From assembly GCA_016700175.1 (NCBI GenBank), contig CP065003.1:186001-250000 (forward strand): a stretch of DNA of 64,000 nt. Direction: 5' to 3'. Below are positions 50,580-59,480 of this stretch, one piece after another. Below the pieces are notes generated by a model. That model worked only from the letters and a program-made list of their open reading frames with translations. It was not told the DNA's origin and did not search any database. Numbering within the stretch: the stretch's first letter is position 1; each line of letters starts with the position of its first letter. The stretch is from Acidobacteriota bacterium. GTDB taxonomy: Bacteria; Acidobacteriota; Blastocatellia; Pyrinomonadales; Pyrinomonadaceae. The translations under genes and the position numbers were made by a program.

Positions 50580-52112
50580 TCAGAGAGAACGCATCCGCGA
50601 TTCGGCGGTTCGCAGCATTGCGTCCTTCGGGGCTTCCTGGCCGGTCCAGGTCCGGAACTGCAGCGCCGCTTGTTCGATCAGCATTTCGAGGCCGCCGATG
50701 GTGGGAATTCCGGCGTCAGAGGCGTCCCGCAGAAAGCGGGTACGGATTGGATTATAAACCATATCAAAGGCGAGTTGAAGGTTTTCCAGCGCCTCGCGCG
50801 GTACGGGTGATTCGCCTTCCAACCCGCCGGATGATCCGATCGGGCTTGCATTCACGATCACATCGAGACCCTGAAACGAAGCCGGATCGCGTTGGAGCAG
50901 CCTGATCTTGGTTCCGAAGCGGTCTGAAATCCCTTTCGCTTTCGAAGGATCCCTCGAGAAAATCACCGTTCGCGCTCCGGCATTCGAAAGCGCAAAGACG
51001 GCGGCCCTCGCGGCGCCTCCGGACCCTATGATCCCGACAGAGGCGCCTTTCGGATCACCAAGCTTTGTTTTAAGCGATGCGAGAAATCCTTCGGCGTCGG
51101 TATTCGAGCCGACACAGGTCCCGCTTTCGATCATTACCGTGTTCACTGCTCCTATGGCCTCTGCGTCCGCAGTAAGGCGTTCGACAAGGCGCGCCATCGA
51201 TGTCTTGTGCGGATGGGTAACGCTGAAACCTCTCAAATTCCACTTGATCTTCCGTGTTGCGGGAGAGACCATCTCGCGGAAGAATTCTCCCGCATCCCGC
51301 ACCGCAAGAGGCACGTAAACGGCGTCGATCGCCCGTTCACGAAACGACGCGTTGTGGATGGCGGGCGAGAGCGAGTGCGATACGGGAAGTCCGACGATGC
51401 CGTACACGGAAGTCTCTTCAGTGATCTCACCGACGCGATAGGTCTCCGTGAGTTCTTCGAAACGGATCTGGCCCGGTGCCGACTCGGGGCCGTCGTCAAT
51501 CGATGCGTAGGTGACAGCAGAGCCGTACGCGGGCGCGAGGATCCGCGTCCAGACGCCGAACTTGCCCATCGCGATCGCGATCTTTTCGTCGTTGTGTTCG
51601 AGAAGATTCCAGACCGGGATCGCGCCGGTGATGTCGTCCGGCGTGCAGGCTATCTTGATCGCGTTCCTTGACGGATCGGAACCGCAGTTCTTCAGCACGG
51701 ATGCAACTTCGGCGAGTTCGGCCTCGGTTGGCGCACTGTCGAAGTAATGGCGGGAACGTATGATCCTCTTGTATTCCGAAGGCGGATCGGGAAGCTCGTC
51801 GGGCCCGGCATCGACCCAGTCGACAGCATTTCGAAGCCTGGGATCGGACCAGAACGACGCGATCTCTTCCGTCGACACATCGCGTAAGCCGCCCTGGCCT
51901 TCGGCTGAGCTTCTGAGCGTCCCGATCAGGACGCCGCCGTAATCCCTGCGTATCTCTGCGAGGCCTTCGACCACCTTCGGAAGCTCGTCAGGCGAAAGGC
52001 TGTCGAATCTAAGCTCAACAGCGGCCGCATTTGCACAGGCTTTCGAAGCTTTGAGCAGAAATCTTTCCGAAGTGCTGTCCGTGACACTTATGCAGACAAG
52101 TCCGGCCCCCAT
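50580..52112 (-). CDS. aroDE: Fused 3-dehydroquinate dehydratase (type I) / shikimate dehydrogenase
   Basis: A 510-residue bifunctional enzyme catalysing two successive steps of the shikimate pathway to aromatic amino acids. Residues 1-225 are the type I dehydratase, with ELR (33-35), His122 in SRHYF and the Schiff-base Lys153 in AIKIAC. Residues 237-510 are the dehydrogenase, with GLPVSHSLSP, the catalytic Lys303 in VTHPHKTS, NTDAEGF near 340 and the NADP site GIIGSGGAARA (near 358). Fusions of this kind are known in plants and several bacterial groups. Its stop codon is near the next downstream gene, and its start codon directly follows the stop of the TspO-like gene, so it is in an operon. 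No other aro gene is near. Confidence 0.95.
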   Translation of the reverse strand: MGAGLVCISVTDSTSERFLLKASKACANAAAVELRFDSLSPDELPKVVEGLAEIRRDYGGVLIGTLRSSAEGQGGLRDVSTEEIASFWSDPRLRNAVDWVDAGPDELPDPPSEYKRIIRSRHYFDSAPTEAELAEVASVLKNCGSDPSRNAIKIACTPDDITGAIPVWNLLEHNDEKIAIAMGKFGVWTRILAPAYGSAVTYASIDDGPESAPGQIRFEELTETYRVGEITEETSVYGIVGLPVSHSLSPAIHNASFRERAIDAVYVPLAVRDAGEFFREMVSPATRKIKWNLRGFSVTHPHKTSMARLVERLTADAEAIGAVNTVMIESGTCVGSNTDAEGFLASLKTKLGDPKGASVGIIGSGGAARAAVFALSNAGARTVIFSRDPSKAKGISDRFGTKIRLLQRDPASFQGLDVIVNASPIGSSGGLEGESPVPREALENLQLAFDMVYNPIRTRFLRDASDAGIPTIGGLEMLIEQAALQFRTWTGQEAPKDAMLRTAESRMRSL

Positions 52113-52850
52113 TCACTTGTCCTTGACGGCGCCCCACAAGGCGACAAAAAGCAGCACGACAACGCCGACCGCGGCGGCGACAACAACCGGGGTATTTCCG
52201 CTCTGTTTAACCGCGATAGCCGTGATTCCCCACGCGATCGCCATAGCATATGCGAACGCGTTAAGGCGAAACCTTATCAACACTCCGATCGCCGTAGCCG
52301 CCAGGATCAAAGCCGCGCCGGCGTAGGATCCGAATGCGCTCTTGGGCTCGAACCCCGTTGAGACAAGGAAGATCGTCGTGTTGGCGATAGTGGCGACCGT
52401 GATCCAGCCGAAGTAGAGGTTGAAGGGAGTCCGAACCAACAGTACCAGGGAAGGTGTCTCGCTGTCCGAAACGCGGATGCTGATCAATGCTAGGGTAACC
52501 AGGATCGTCAGCATGAGTGCGACACTCAACGCCATGAGGTCGTAATGCCAGGCCGTAAGCCACGCGCAGTTCGCGGCGCAATTTACTATAAAAGGAAGCC
52601 GTATGGAGTTGAGGGGCTCTTTCAAACGGTTCGAAGGAAGCGCCTGATAAACTACGAACAGGAGCAGGCCGAGATAGATGAGGCTCCAGATCGAGAAAGC
52701 ATAGCCGGCGGGCGTGATCTGGGTCGGATACCTGTCGGAAACCGCGCCAGTGTCGGTGTTGTTCAGTATTCCCGTCGCGGCGAGGTAATTGAAGATCAGC
52801 ACGCTCACAAAAGCGGCGACCGAAGCTATCTGAAGCAATCTGTCTTTCAT
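52113..52850 (-). CDS. TspO/MBR-related membrane protein
   Basis: A 245-residue integral membrane protein with about seven hydrophobic helices. It carries the Trp- and Pro-rich TspO-like features near residues 45-60 (PAGYAFSIWSLIYLGLLLF), and NCAANCAWLTAWHYD near 90-104. This matches the longer tryptophan-rich sensory proteins of the TspO/MBR group, whose known members bind porphyrins or lipids; the true ligand here is unknown. It is first in the operon with AroDE (its stop abuts the AroDE start) and reads divergently from the small gene at 53171. A TATACT element lies upstream (see 52902-52978). Confidence 0.78.
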   Translation of the reverse strand: MKDRLLQIASVAAFVSVLIFNYLAATGILNNTDTGAVSDRYPTQITPAGYAFSIWSLIYLGLLLFVVYQALPSNRLKEPLNSIRLPFIVNCAANCAWLTAWHYDLMALSVALMLTILVTLALISIRVSDSETPSLVLLVRTPFNLYFGWITVATIANTTIFLVSTGFEPKSAFGSYAGAALILAATAIGVLIRFRLNAFAYAMAIAWGITAIAVKQSGNTPVVVAAAVGVVVLLFVALWGAVKDK

Positions 52851-53170
52851 ATGGGTTGTTCCGGCCGCTTCCGCTCAGCGGCACGTTGATCGAGAGGGAT
52901 CAGTATATCTTTTCGAAGCGCGGGCGCTAAACCCGGCTCGCCCCGATTTGGAAACCGGACCGCTGTTGAAGATATACTAGACAAGCGGATCATTACGATA
53001 TCGTATGGCTCGCCCGTATATGGTCACCGCTCGGCGATCTGGCGCCCCGGCGCGACGGGGACCCGGTCGGAGAAAGTACACTGGCATCGATATTGCATCC
53101 TTTTCCGAGTGTCTCAGCACGATGCCTTGACGAAAAAGAAGGCGAAATCAGCAAAACGGTATTCGAAGAA
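52851..53170. other. Divergent promoter gap
   Basis: No gene is seen. The gap includes a perfect 10-bp inverted repeat at 52902-52911 and 52969-52978 and a GC-rich stretch near 53040-53060. Each arm contains a TATACT box facing outwards. Confidence 0.45.
52902..52978. promoter_or_regulatory. Mirrored TATACT elements (possible divergent -10 boxes)
   Basis: AGTATATCTT (52902-52911) and AAGATATACT (52969-52978) are exact inverses 57 bases apart. Read on their own strands, both give AAGATATACT, close to a TATAAT -10 box. They face the TspO-like operon and the small gene at 53171. A -35 match (TTGGAA, 52948) is weak, with 19-base spacing. Confidence 0.4.
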
Positions 53171-53407
53171 ATGAAGAAGGCACTTCTTAATGCACTGATA
53201 ACGGCGGCGTTTTCGATGGTCTTGTCGATAACGGCGATGGGTCAGAGCAATGACGACAAGCAAAAGCCCCCGCCGAAGGAAAAGAAAAATCCTCCTACGA
53301 TCCCTGTGAGGCCCAAGAACGACAGGCCAAAGGACGATAAGAAGGACAAACCCAAAAAGCCTCCCAGCGAGTTCGCATTCACGATGTTCGCAGCAAAGGA
53401 AGAATAG
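53171..53407 (+). CDS. Small exported lysine/proline-rich protein
   Basis: A 78-residue protein. Residues 1-25 are a signal peptide (ITAAFSMVLSITAMGQ), and the mature part is mostly Lys, Pro and Asp (KQKPPPKEKKNPPTIPV, NDRPKDDKKDKPKKPPS) followed by a short hydrophobic tail (FAFTMFAA). I do not recognise a family. Such tails suggest binding to anionic surfaces such as cell wall or nucleic acid, which is inference. It has a clear terminator at 53432-53462 and so is likely to be expressed alone. I chose ATG 53171 so that the signal peptide starts the product. Confidence 0.65.
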   Translation: MKKALLNALITAAFSMVLSITAMGQSNDDKQKPPPKEKKNPPTIPVRPKNDRPKDDKKDKPKKPPSEFAFTMFAAKEE

Positions 53408-53431
53408 GCCGGGGAGATTAGTAAAGATAGA

Positions 53432-53462
53432 GGCGGTTCCACAAACGTGGAGCCGCCTTTTT
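53432..53462 (+). terminator. Terminator after the small exported protein
   Basis: GGCGGTTCCAC-AAAC-GTGGAGCCGCC is an 11-bp stem with one G-U pair, followed by TTTTT. It lies 24 bases past the stop. Confidence 0.9.
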
Positions 53463-53483
53463 CAATGGAGTTTCGAGTCTGGT

Positions 53484-54293
53484 TTACTTGAAGTTGTAGA
53501 TGATGATGCCCCGCACGCTTACAGGAGTGGTGTTGACGATCGTCGGCGAGAACCTCGACGCCTTTGCCGCGTCCACCGAGACTCTTCTCAGAACTGGCGG
53601 CCCTTCGATCGCCGACGCTGAAACAACCCTGCCTTCCGTGTTGATCAGTACCTGGACCTTGACGCTGCCTTTGATCCCCATCTGTTTGGCGATCGCGGGG
53701 TACACCGGTTTGTCCAGGTGAATCGCCTTGCTGTTCACGATTCCGATGTGCTCCGGCGGGCGGTTGATCTTGGGTGGCTCCGGGACGACTTCCCGTTCGA
53801 TCTTGAGAGTTGTCTTATCCGAATTCTCGGATTTATCGCCATTGGACTGACCGAATCCGCCTTCTTCGCTGCTGCTTCCCCTGTTCGTCACGCCTGAGGG
53901 AGGATCCCAGTTTCTATTGCTTAGTTTGACGTCGCCGATCGGCATGGGAAACACCGTAGAAGGGACGTTTGACACCTTGTCGGGTACGCTGACCGGAACA
54001 TCCTGGCTCCTTTGAACCAGCTCGGTGCGCTCCGGACTCTTCGTTCGATCTGCCGATTCAGGCTTATCGTCCGTCGCAGGCCGATTCTCCGGCTCGATGT
54101 CCGGCGAAACCGGCGACAGCAGTCTTGCGATGTCACCGGGCTCCGCGCCCATTGCGAGCGTGTGGTTGAATAGGCTGAAGACTACGGTGAAAGCAACAAA
54201 TGACGCAACGATAAGGGAACTTGCGGTCAGCAGAGTGGCGCGTGCTCGGGATCTGGACGGCCGCCCGTCCGATTCGACTAGTTTCTCGAACAT
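53484..54293 (-). CDS. TonB-family energy transducer
   Basis: A 269-residue protein. It has one membrane helix near 22-45 (TLLTASSLIVASFVAFTVVF), a long disordered Ser/Pro/Glu-rich region, and a C-terminal TonB domain from about 190 (KPVYPAIAKQMGIKGSVKVQ, LRRVSVDAAKASRFSP). It transmits proton-motive force across the periplasm to outer-membrane receptors. No receptor, ExbB or ExbD is adjacent, so its partner cannot be named. AGGAGG lies 6 bases before the start, so the ATG is well supported. The gene is convergent with the small exported protein's transcript and divergent from the DUF389 gene. Confidence 0.85.
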   Translation of the reverse strand: MFEKLVESDGRPSRSRARATLLTASSLIVASFVAFTVVFSLFNHTLAMGAEPGDIARLLSPVSPDIEPENRPATDDKPESADRTKSPERTELVQRSQDVPVSVPDKVSNVPSTVFPMPIGDVKLSNRNWDPPSGVTNRGSSSEEGGFGQSNGDKSENSDKTTLKIEREVVPEPPKINRPPEHIGIVNSKAIHLDKPVYPAIAKQMGIKGSVKVQVLINTEGRVVSASAIEGPPVLRRVSVDAAKASRFSPTIVNTTPVSVRGIIIYNFK

Positions 54294-54508
54294 ATCATCC
54301 TCCTAAGGAAAAACCCGGTGCCGAAATGAAAGGGTCGAGAGGATGCGGCGTGGGCCGCTGTGCCTATCGACAAAACGGATCCGCGATTGTTCCGGAGGGA
54401 CATCTGAAGACCGGTGCAATATAGGTCCGGATCGAAAATGCGGAAAGGGGTTTTCGCTCAGAGATAGACATAAATCCGGTTTCGAGCGAGTCTAATTGCA
54501 GTGTGGGT

Positions 54509-54538
54509 TTGACCATCATTGGCCTTATTGAGTAAATA
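54509..54538 (+). promoter_or_regulatory. Possible sigma-70-like promoter for the DUF389 gene
   Basis: TTGACC is followed by an 18-base spacer and TAAATA, in an AT-richer stretch about 30 bases before the start codon at 54568. The -10 match is weak. Confidence 0.3.
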
Positions 54539-54567
54539 TATAGGTCCTCAGGCGGCTGCCGCTTCGT

Positions 54568-56337
54568 ATGGAACAGCAAAACCTACAGCGCTTCAGATTT
54601 CTGATAAAGATCGCGCGTTTTTGGAGGCGGTTCCGTGACAAGTTTGCGGCGGCTCTCGATGTGAGCACAGACAGGAAGGTCGAGCTTTACGTCGAGCTTT
54701 CAAAATCCGCCGGCCTGCGCGACGTAGTCTACTGGCTCCAGATAATCTTCTCCGCCGGCATCGCCACTCTCGGGCTTATCCTGAACAGTTCCGCTGTGAT
54801 CATCGGGGCAATGCTCATCTCGCCTTTGATGGGACCGATTCTCTCGGCGGGCCTTTCGCTCGCCTCCGGCGACCTGATACTCGCGATACGTTCTTCAACG
54901 AACCTGATCTTGAGCACTCTTGCCGCGATCCTTTTTGCGGTGATCCTGGTCGCGTTTCTTCCTTTCAAGGACATTACTCCTGAGATCGACGCGCGGACGG
55001 CGCCAAATCTTCTGGACCTCGTGATCGCACTGTTCTCCGGCGCGATCGGTTCGGTCGCGACCTGTAGGCAGGTGCGAGGAGTCGTGACCTCGATACCGGG
55101 CGTAGCGATCGCCGTGGCGCTGATGCCTCCGCTTTGCGTGATCGGGTTCGGCGTCGGTGTGGCGATCAGTTTCGATCCGGACAAGGGGCTCCCGATAGCC
55201 GGCGGCGGCGCGCTCCTGTTCCTAACGAACCTCGTGGCGATCACCTTCACGGCGATGCTCGTTTTTCTCGGGTTGCGGGTCGATACAGCAAAGGTCAGGG
55301 AGAAGGTCGACCTATGGAAGAGCACCGACCGCGAGAACCTCTTCTGGCGGAAGCTCTTCTCGAACTTTCCGTCGTTTGAAAAGGCCCGGGAGATCCGCAG
55401 CTTCTCTCTCCGGCTTCTGATGATACTGCTTCCGCTGCTTCTGATCTCGATACCGCTAAGCAGGTCCTATGCGATCTTTCAGGAACAGATAGCGACGAAG
55501 CAGGCCCAGAACCGGATCGTGAGCGCCGCGCGGGAGATCTGGAAGCCGTACGCGGTGGATTCGGAAGGGAATATCAGAAGCTATCTCGATGAACTGCGGG
55601 TCGAATTCAAGGGTGACAAGGCGACGATCGTTATGCGTGTTTTCGACAATGTCGGCTACACTCAGGCGGAGAGAAACGAGTTTGTGCGGCGGGTGGCGGA
55701 TAAACTGGGAAGGGCGCCGGACAGCCTCAGCCTGCAGCTGATCGAGATCCCGACATCCGCGCGGGAGCAGTTCTCGCCGGTGATCGAGACCACTCCGACG
55801 CCGCTGACGGTCCTACAGACCCAGAATCTGTTCCTGCAGGAGATCGGAAGCGCGATCGAGCAGATGGAGCTCCCGCAGCCGGCGCAGATGATCGACTACA
55901 GCATCAACATACGCCCCGACCGGATCACGAACTTCCAGATAAATTACCTGAGCCCGAGGGACATCGAGAACGACGGAAAGGCCCTTTTACTGACGGAGAT
56001 GCGCAGGCGGCTCTCAATTCCGAACCTGAGCCTTTCTTTCAACCGGATATCCTCGGAGGTTGAAGAGATAACATTCCGAAGGAACGGCCCGGAGCTTGAG
56101 CAGGAGTCGCAGGACCTGCTCAGGAGCGCCGCGGCGTCGCTTCAGGCGCATCCGGCACTCAGGCTCAGGGTGATGATACGTGCCGTGGATTCGAACGAAG
56201 AGCTTACGAATGAGAGAATGGAAGCGGTGAAGCGGATTCTCGTTGAGGAGTACAAAGTCTCTGAAGAGCGGCTCGCGACGGGGATCGTCGAAGGCGACGA
56301 CCTTCCGGATACTTTTCAGATCTTCTTGCGAAGATAG
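54568..56337 (+). CDS. DUF389-family membrane protein with OmpA-like C-terminal domain
   Basis: A 589-residue protein. After an N-terminal soluble segment, about six to seven hydrophobic helices (about 50-315) carry the DUF389 signature (LNSSAVIIGAMLISPLMGPI near 75, PGVAIAVALMPPLCVIGFGV near 175). The C-terminal half is soluble. Its last 90 residues (IRPDRITNFQINYL, then RRNGPELEQESQDLLRSAAA, IRAVDSNEELTNERMEAVK) resemble an OmpA-type peptidoglycan-binding fold, but this is a weak match by eye. The DUF389 function is unknown. A short hairpin after the stop (56341) may be its terminator. Confidence 0.82.
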   Translation: MEQQNLQRFRFLIKIARFWRRFRDKFAAALDVSTDRKVELYVELSKSAGLRDVVYWLQIIFSAGIATLGLILNSSAVIIGAMLISPLMGPILSAGLSLASGDLILAIRSSTNLILSTLAAILFAVILVAFLPFKDITPEIDARTAPNLLDLVIALFSGAIGSVATCRQVRGVVTSIPGVAIAVALMPPLCVIGFGVGVAISFDPDKGLPIAGGGALLFLTNLVAITFTAMLVFLGLRVDTAKVREKVDLWKSTDRENLFWRKLFSNFPSFEKAREIRSFSLRLLMILLPLLLISIPLSRSYAIFQEQIATKQAQNRIVSAAREIWKPYAVDSEGNIRSYLDELRVEFKGDKATIVMRVFDNVGYTQAERNEFVRRVADKLGRAPDSLSLQLIEIPTSAREQFSPVIETTPTPLTVLQTQNLFLQEIGSAIEQMELPQPAQMIDYSINIRPDRITNFQINYLSPRDIENDGKALLLTEMRRRLSIPNLSLSFNRISSEVEEITFRRNGPELEQESQDLLRSAAASLQAHPALRLRVMIRAVDSNEELTNERMEAVKRILVEEYKVSEERLATGIVEGDDLPDTFQIFLRR

Positions 56338-56340
56338 GAA

Positions 56341-56372
56341 AGCCGCACAAATGCGGCTGAAAGGGATTTTTT
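56341..56372 (+). terminator. Possible terminator after the DUF389 gene
   Basis: AGCCGCA and TGCGGCT form a 7-bp stem. A run of six T's follows eight bases later, so the match to a classic terminator is imperfect. Confidence 0.4.
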
Positions 56373-56425
56373 ATATCATCCACAAAGATCGATCCTAATT
56401 TAACAACGAACCAAGGAAGACACCT

Positions 56426-57847
56426 ATGAGTGCAGAACAAGAAGGACGCGATTTTCTGGCGAGCGTCGACCGCTATTTTGACAAGGCAGCGGCCGCGACC
56501 TCGCATCCCGAGGGCCTGCTGAAGCAGATCAAGATCTGCAACAGCGTTTATTCATTTCAGTTTCCGATCCGCAAAGGCGACAGCTATCGCGTGATCAACG
56601 GTTGGCGTGCCGAGCACAGCCACCATAAGCTCCCGGTCAAGGGCGGAATCAGGTACTCGATGCACGCCAGCGAGTCGGAAGTGATAGCGCTTGCTACCCT
56701 TATGACTTACAAATGTGCGATCGTCGACGTGCCGTTTGGAGGCGCAAAAGGCGCGATCCAGATCAGCCCGCGCGATTTTACGGTCGACGAGCTGGAGCGC
56801 ATCACGCGCCGTTACACCACGGAACTGATCCGCAAGAACTTCATCGGGCCGGCCGTTGACGTACCCGCGCCGGACTACGGAACAGGCCCGCGGGAGATGG
56901 CCTGGATCGCCGATACGTATCTCGCATTTCACGGCGAGCAGATCGATGCTCTCGGATGCGTGACGGGCAAGTCGATCGCCCAAGGCGGCATCCGCGGAAG
57001 GACGGAGGCGACAGGGCTCGGCACGTTTTACGGCCTTCGCGAGGCTTGCTCGATCGAGGAAGACATGAAGAAACTCGGTCTTGAGGTGGGGCTTGACGGC
57101 AAGACGTTTGTTATCCAGGGCCTCGGAAACGTGGGTTATTACGCCGCGAAGTTCTGCACGGAGCACGGCGCAAAGCTAATAGGTGTCGCGGAATACGAAG
57201 GCGGGATTCACAAGCAGGACGGAATAGACCTGGAAGCGCTGATGGCGTTCAGGAAAGAGACGGGATCTATCGTCGGCTTCGACGGCTCGACCGCCCTTGA
57301 GAAGAGGGAGGACGCGCTTGAGATCGAATGCGACATCCTGATCCCGGCAGCTCTCGAGAACCAGATAACTAAGGAGAACGCTCCCCGGATAAAGGCGAAG
57401 ATCATCGGCGAGGCCGCGAACGGCCCCGTCACGGCCGATGCAGAGCAGATCCTTGAAGAGAAGGGCGTGATGATTATTCCGGACGTCTATCTCAATGCGG
57501 GAGGCGTCACGGTCTCATACTTTGAATGGCTGAAGAACCTCTCGCACGTTCGGTTCGGAAGGATGGGCAAGCGCTTCGAGCAAGGCGCTTACGACCGCAT
57601 ACTCTCGATCGTCGAAAGGGAAACGGGACGCACCCTGACCAAGGAAGAAAGGGCTTCGGTCGCGAGGGGCGCCGACGAGGCGGATCTTGTGTATTCGGGG
57701 CTTGAGGAAACGATGATCAGCGCGTATCAACACACGCGCGAGATCTTCAAGAGCAATCCGAAGGTCGAGAACCTGAGGACCGCGGCTTTCGTCAACGCGA
57801 TCGACAAGGTCGCGCTCTGCTACCACGAGCTCGGGATCTTCCCGTAA
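56426..57847 (+). CDS. gdhA: Glu/Leu/Phe/Val family dehydrogenase (glutamate dehydrogenase)
   Basis: A 473-residue amino acid dehydrogenase that interconverts glutamate with 2-oxoglutarate and ammonia. The catalytic Lys region is [13 protein letters not shown] (near 68-80). [20 protein letters not shown] near 146 is the family signature. The NAD(P)-binding part begins near 225 ([16 protein letters not shown]), and the C-terminal part returns to the substrate domain. The length is close to the usual 410-450. AAGGAAG lies 6 bases before the start. It is a single gene with its own strong terminator (57871-57904). glnE lies a few kilobases further on, but the two are not shown to be co-regulated. 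Confidence 0.93.
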   Translation: MSAEQEGRDFLASVDRYFDKAAAATSHPEGLLKQIKICNSVYSFQFPIRKGDSYRVINGWRAEHSHHKLPVKGGIRYSMHASESEVIALATLMTYKCAIVDVPFGGAKGAIQISPRDFTVDELERITRRYTTELIRKNFIGPAVDVPAPDYGTGPREMAWIADTYLAFHGEQIDALGCVTGKSIAQGGIRGRTEATGLGTFYGLREACSIEEDMKKLGLEVGLDGKTFVIQGLGNVGYYAAKFCTEHGAKLIGVAEYEGGIHKQDGIDLEALMAFRKETGSIVGFDGSTALEKREDALEIECDILIPAALENQITKENAPRIKAKIIGEAANGPVTADAEQILEEKGVMIIPDVYLNAGGVTVSYFEWLKNLSHVRFGRMGKRFEQGAYDRILSIVERETGRTLTKEERASVARGADEADLVYSGLEETMISAYQHTREIFKSNPKVENLRTAAFVNAIDKVALCYHELGIFP

Positions 57848-57870
57848 AGAGCGCTAGTTCGAAAGTGGAA

Positions 57871-57904
57871 AGGCCGGACCGCCTGGAGGTCCGGCCTTTT
57901 TTTT
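57871..57904 (+). terminator. Rho-independent terminator after gdhA
   Basis: GGCCGGACC and GGTCCGGCC form a 9-bp GC stem followed by a run of eight T's. The run overlaps the stop codon of the minus-strand gene at 57903. Confidence 0.92.
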
Positions 57905-58688
57905 AGTGCGTTGCCAGGCCGCAGTTGACGTTCAGGTCCTGGCCCGTGATCGCGGCTCCCGCGTCGGAGCACAGGAACAATACCGTCTTCGCTATCTCGT
58001 CGAGCGTTTCGAAGCGCTTGAGAAGCGTTCTCGAGCGGGTCGCGTCGATCGATTCCTGCGGAGTGATGTTGAAGGCCTCTGCGAGTCCCTCGTTGAACTT
58101 CTTTCCGGTCTCGGTGTCCGGCTGGAAACCGGGGATCACTGTGTTAACAGTGACGTTGTAGTAACCGAGCTCCGCCGCGAGAACCCTTGTCAGCGCGAGG
58201 ATTCCCGCTTTCGAAACCGCATCGGCGGCCGCGAACGGAAGCGGGTTCTTGCCCGATAGACCGCCGATGTTGATGATCCGGCCGAACTCCGATTGTTTGA
58301 TCTGCGGGATCGCGTGCTTGCAGCAAAGAAAGACCGATGTCAGGTTGGCGTCGAGCACGTCCGTCCAGACCTCGTTCGGCATGTTGTCCACCGAGTAACC
58401 GACACCCACCGTCGCCGCGTTGTTGATCAGGATGTCGATGTGTCCGAAGTAGCTTACGGTCTCGTGAACTATCGTCTTGATGTCCGACTCGCTCGAGGCA
58501 TCCGCCTGAATGCCCAGCACTTTCCCTCCCAGCATCTCGATCCCGCTTTCGGCTTCTTTCAGCGTCTCGGCTGTCCTGCCGTTGACCACGACACTGGCCC
58601 CTGCCCGCGCGAGCTGTTCCGCGATCGCGTATCCGATCCCGGCCGTGCTTCCGGTCACTATCGCCACCCTTCCGTTCATTACGTTCAT
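57903..58688 (-). CDS. Short-chain dehydrogenase/reductase (3-oxoacyl-reductase-like)
   Basis: A 261-residue SDR. The cofactor motif TGSTAGIGYA is near 12, the NNAA structural motif near 88, and the active-site Asn/Ser region in GRIINIGGLSGKNPLPFAAA, with Gly in the usual Ser position (INIGG), near 136-150. The usual Tyr-x-x-x-Lys appears as AAADAVSK, with Ala/Asp before Ser-Lys, so the Tyr of the active site is not visible. This makes catalytic activity uncertain, although the fold is clear. I chose ATG 58688 with GGGGGAA upstream. The gene converges with gdhA over the shared terminator. Confidence 0.85.
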   Translation of the reverse strand: MNVMNGRVAIVTGSTAGIGYAIAEQLARAGASVVVNGRTAETLKEAESGIEMLGGKVLGIQADASSESDIKTIVHETVSYFGHIDILINNAATVGVGYSVDNMPNEVWTDVLDANLTSVFLCCKHAIPQIKQSEFGRIINIGGLSGKNPLPFAAADAVSKAGILALTRVLAAELGYYNVTVNTVIPGFQPDTETGKKFNEGLAEAFNITPQESIDATRSRTLLKRFETLDEIAKTVLFLCSDAGAAITGQDLNVNCGLATH

Positions 58689-58809
58689 TCGAAGTTCCCC
58701 CAAAATGCCGCGCCCGTAGGCGGACGCGGACTCGGTTGTTTCGCTGAGTCTAACTTCAAACGGCTGGTTTTCGAAAGCGGGAGCGGATCGGGATCGCACG
58801 GGAGATAAG

Positions 58810-58841
58810 AAAAAAAAAGGCCGTCCCTGAAAAAGGACGGC
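58810..58841 (-). terminator. Terminator after the exported unknown protein
   Basis: On the minus strand GCCGTCC-TTTTTCAG-GGACGGC is a 7-bp stem followed by at least eight T's. It lies 25 bases past the stop at 58866. Confidence 0.88.
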
Positions 58842-58865
58842 ACGTTTGGCACATTGGCTTCTCGA

Positions 58866-59480
58866 CTATTTAAGAATGGGATGCCCTCCTCCCCGGCTGT
58901 GATCCATCGTATTCCGGAACTTCGCGCGGTCGTTGTGATAGAGCACGATATGCTCCCCTTCGTATCTGACCACGCGGGAGACCCGTTCGAAATCGCGGGT
59001 GTGTTCGGCGATAAGGAATGAGCGTCCGGAAGGCGAGATCACCATTCCTGCGGCGTAAATGTATCCGCCCTTATCGTACTTTGTTCCCGTGTACTGCGCG
59101 GCGCCTACGGCGATGTCCGGTGAATAGCTGCCCTTAGAATCCTTCGTGCGGTCGGCGCTCCCGACGAAGATGGTGTAATCCCTGTGTCGAAGCGATCGCG
59201 TAAACCTGTTCTGGCGGTTCTTGGCGATGGCAAACAGGTCCGTCAGGCCTTTATCGATGGCGTCGAGCATCTCCTTCGAAACTCCGCGGGTAGCGTAAAC
59301 GGTGGCGCCTTTGTCGGTCTTGAGTGAAACTGTGAACCTGTCGCCTGAGATATTCTCCGCGGCCGCCTTTGAACCTCCGCCGAATCCCAGCAACTGCGAT
59401 CTGGCCTGGTTTCCAAGAGCCAGAAGCACCAATGCCGAAACCACCAATATGAAACAAACTATCCTTGTGAAGCGGTTCAT
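58866..59480 (-). CDS. Exported protein of unknown function
   Basis: I do not recognise this 204-residue protein. A signal segment (about 8-28, FILVVSALVLLALGNQARSQ) is followed by a soluble alpha/beta-like part with the motifs GDRFTVSLKTDKGATVYATR, YTIFVGSADRTKDSKGSY and FLIAEHTRDFERVSRVVRYE. It may be a small periplasmic or secreted protein. No active-site pattern is clear. Its own terminator follows. Upstream is a 188-base gap without visible genes. Confidence 0.72.
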   Translation of the reverse strand: MNRFTRIVCFILVVSALVLLALGNQARSQLLGFGGGSKAAAENISGDRFTVSLKTDKGATVYATRGVSKEMLDAIDKGLTDLFAIAKNRQNRFTRSLRHRDYTIFVGSADRTKDSKGSYSPDIAVGAAQYTGTKYDKGGYIYAAGMVISPSGRSFLIAEHTRDFERVSRVVRYEGEHIVLYHNDRAKFRNTMDHSRGGGHPILK

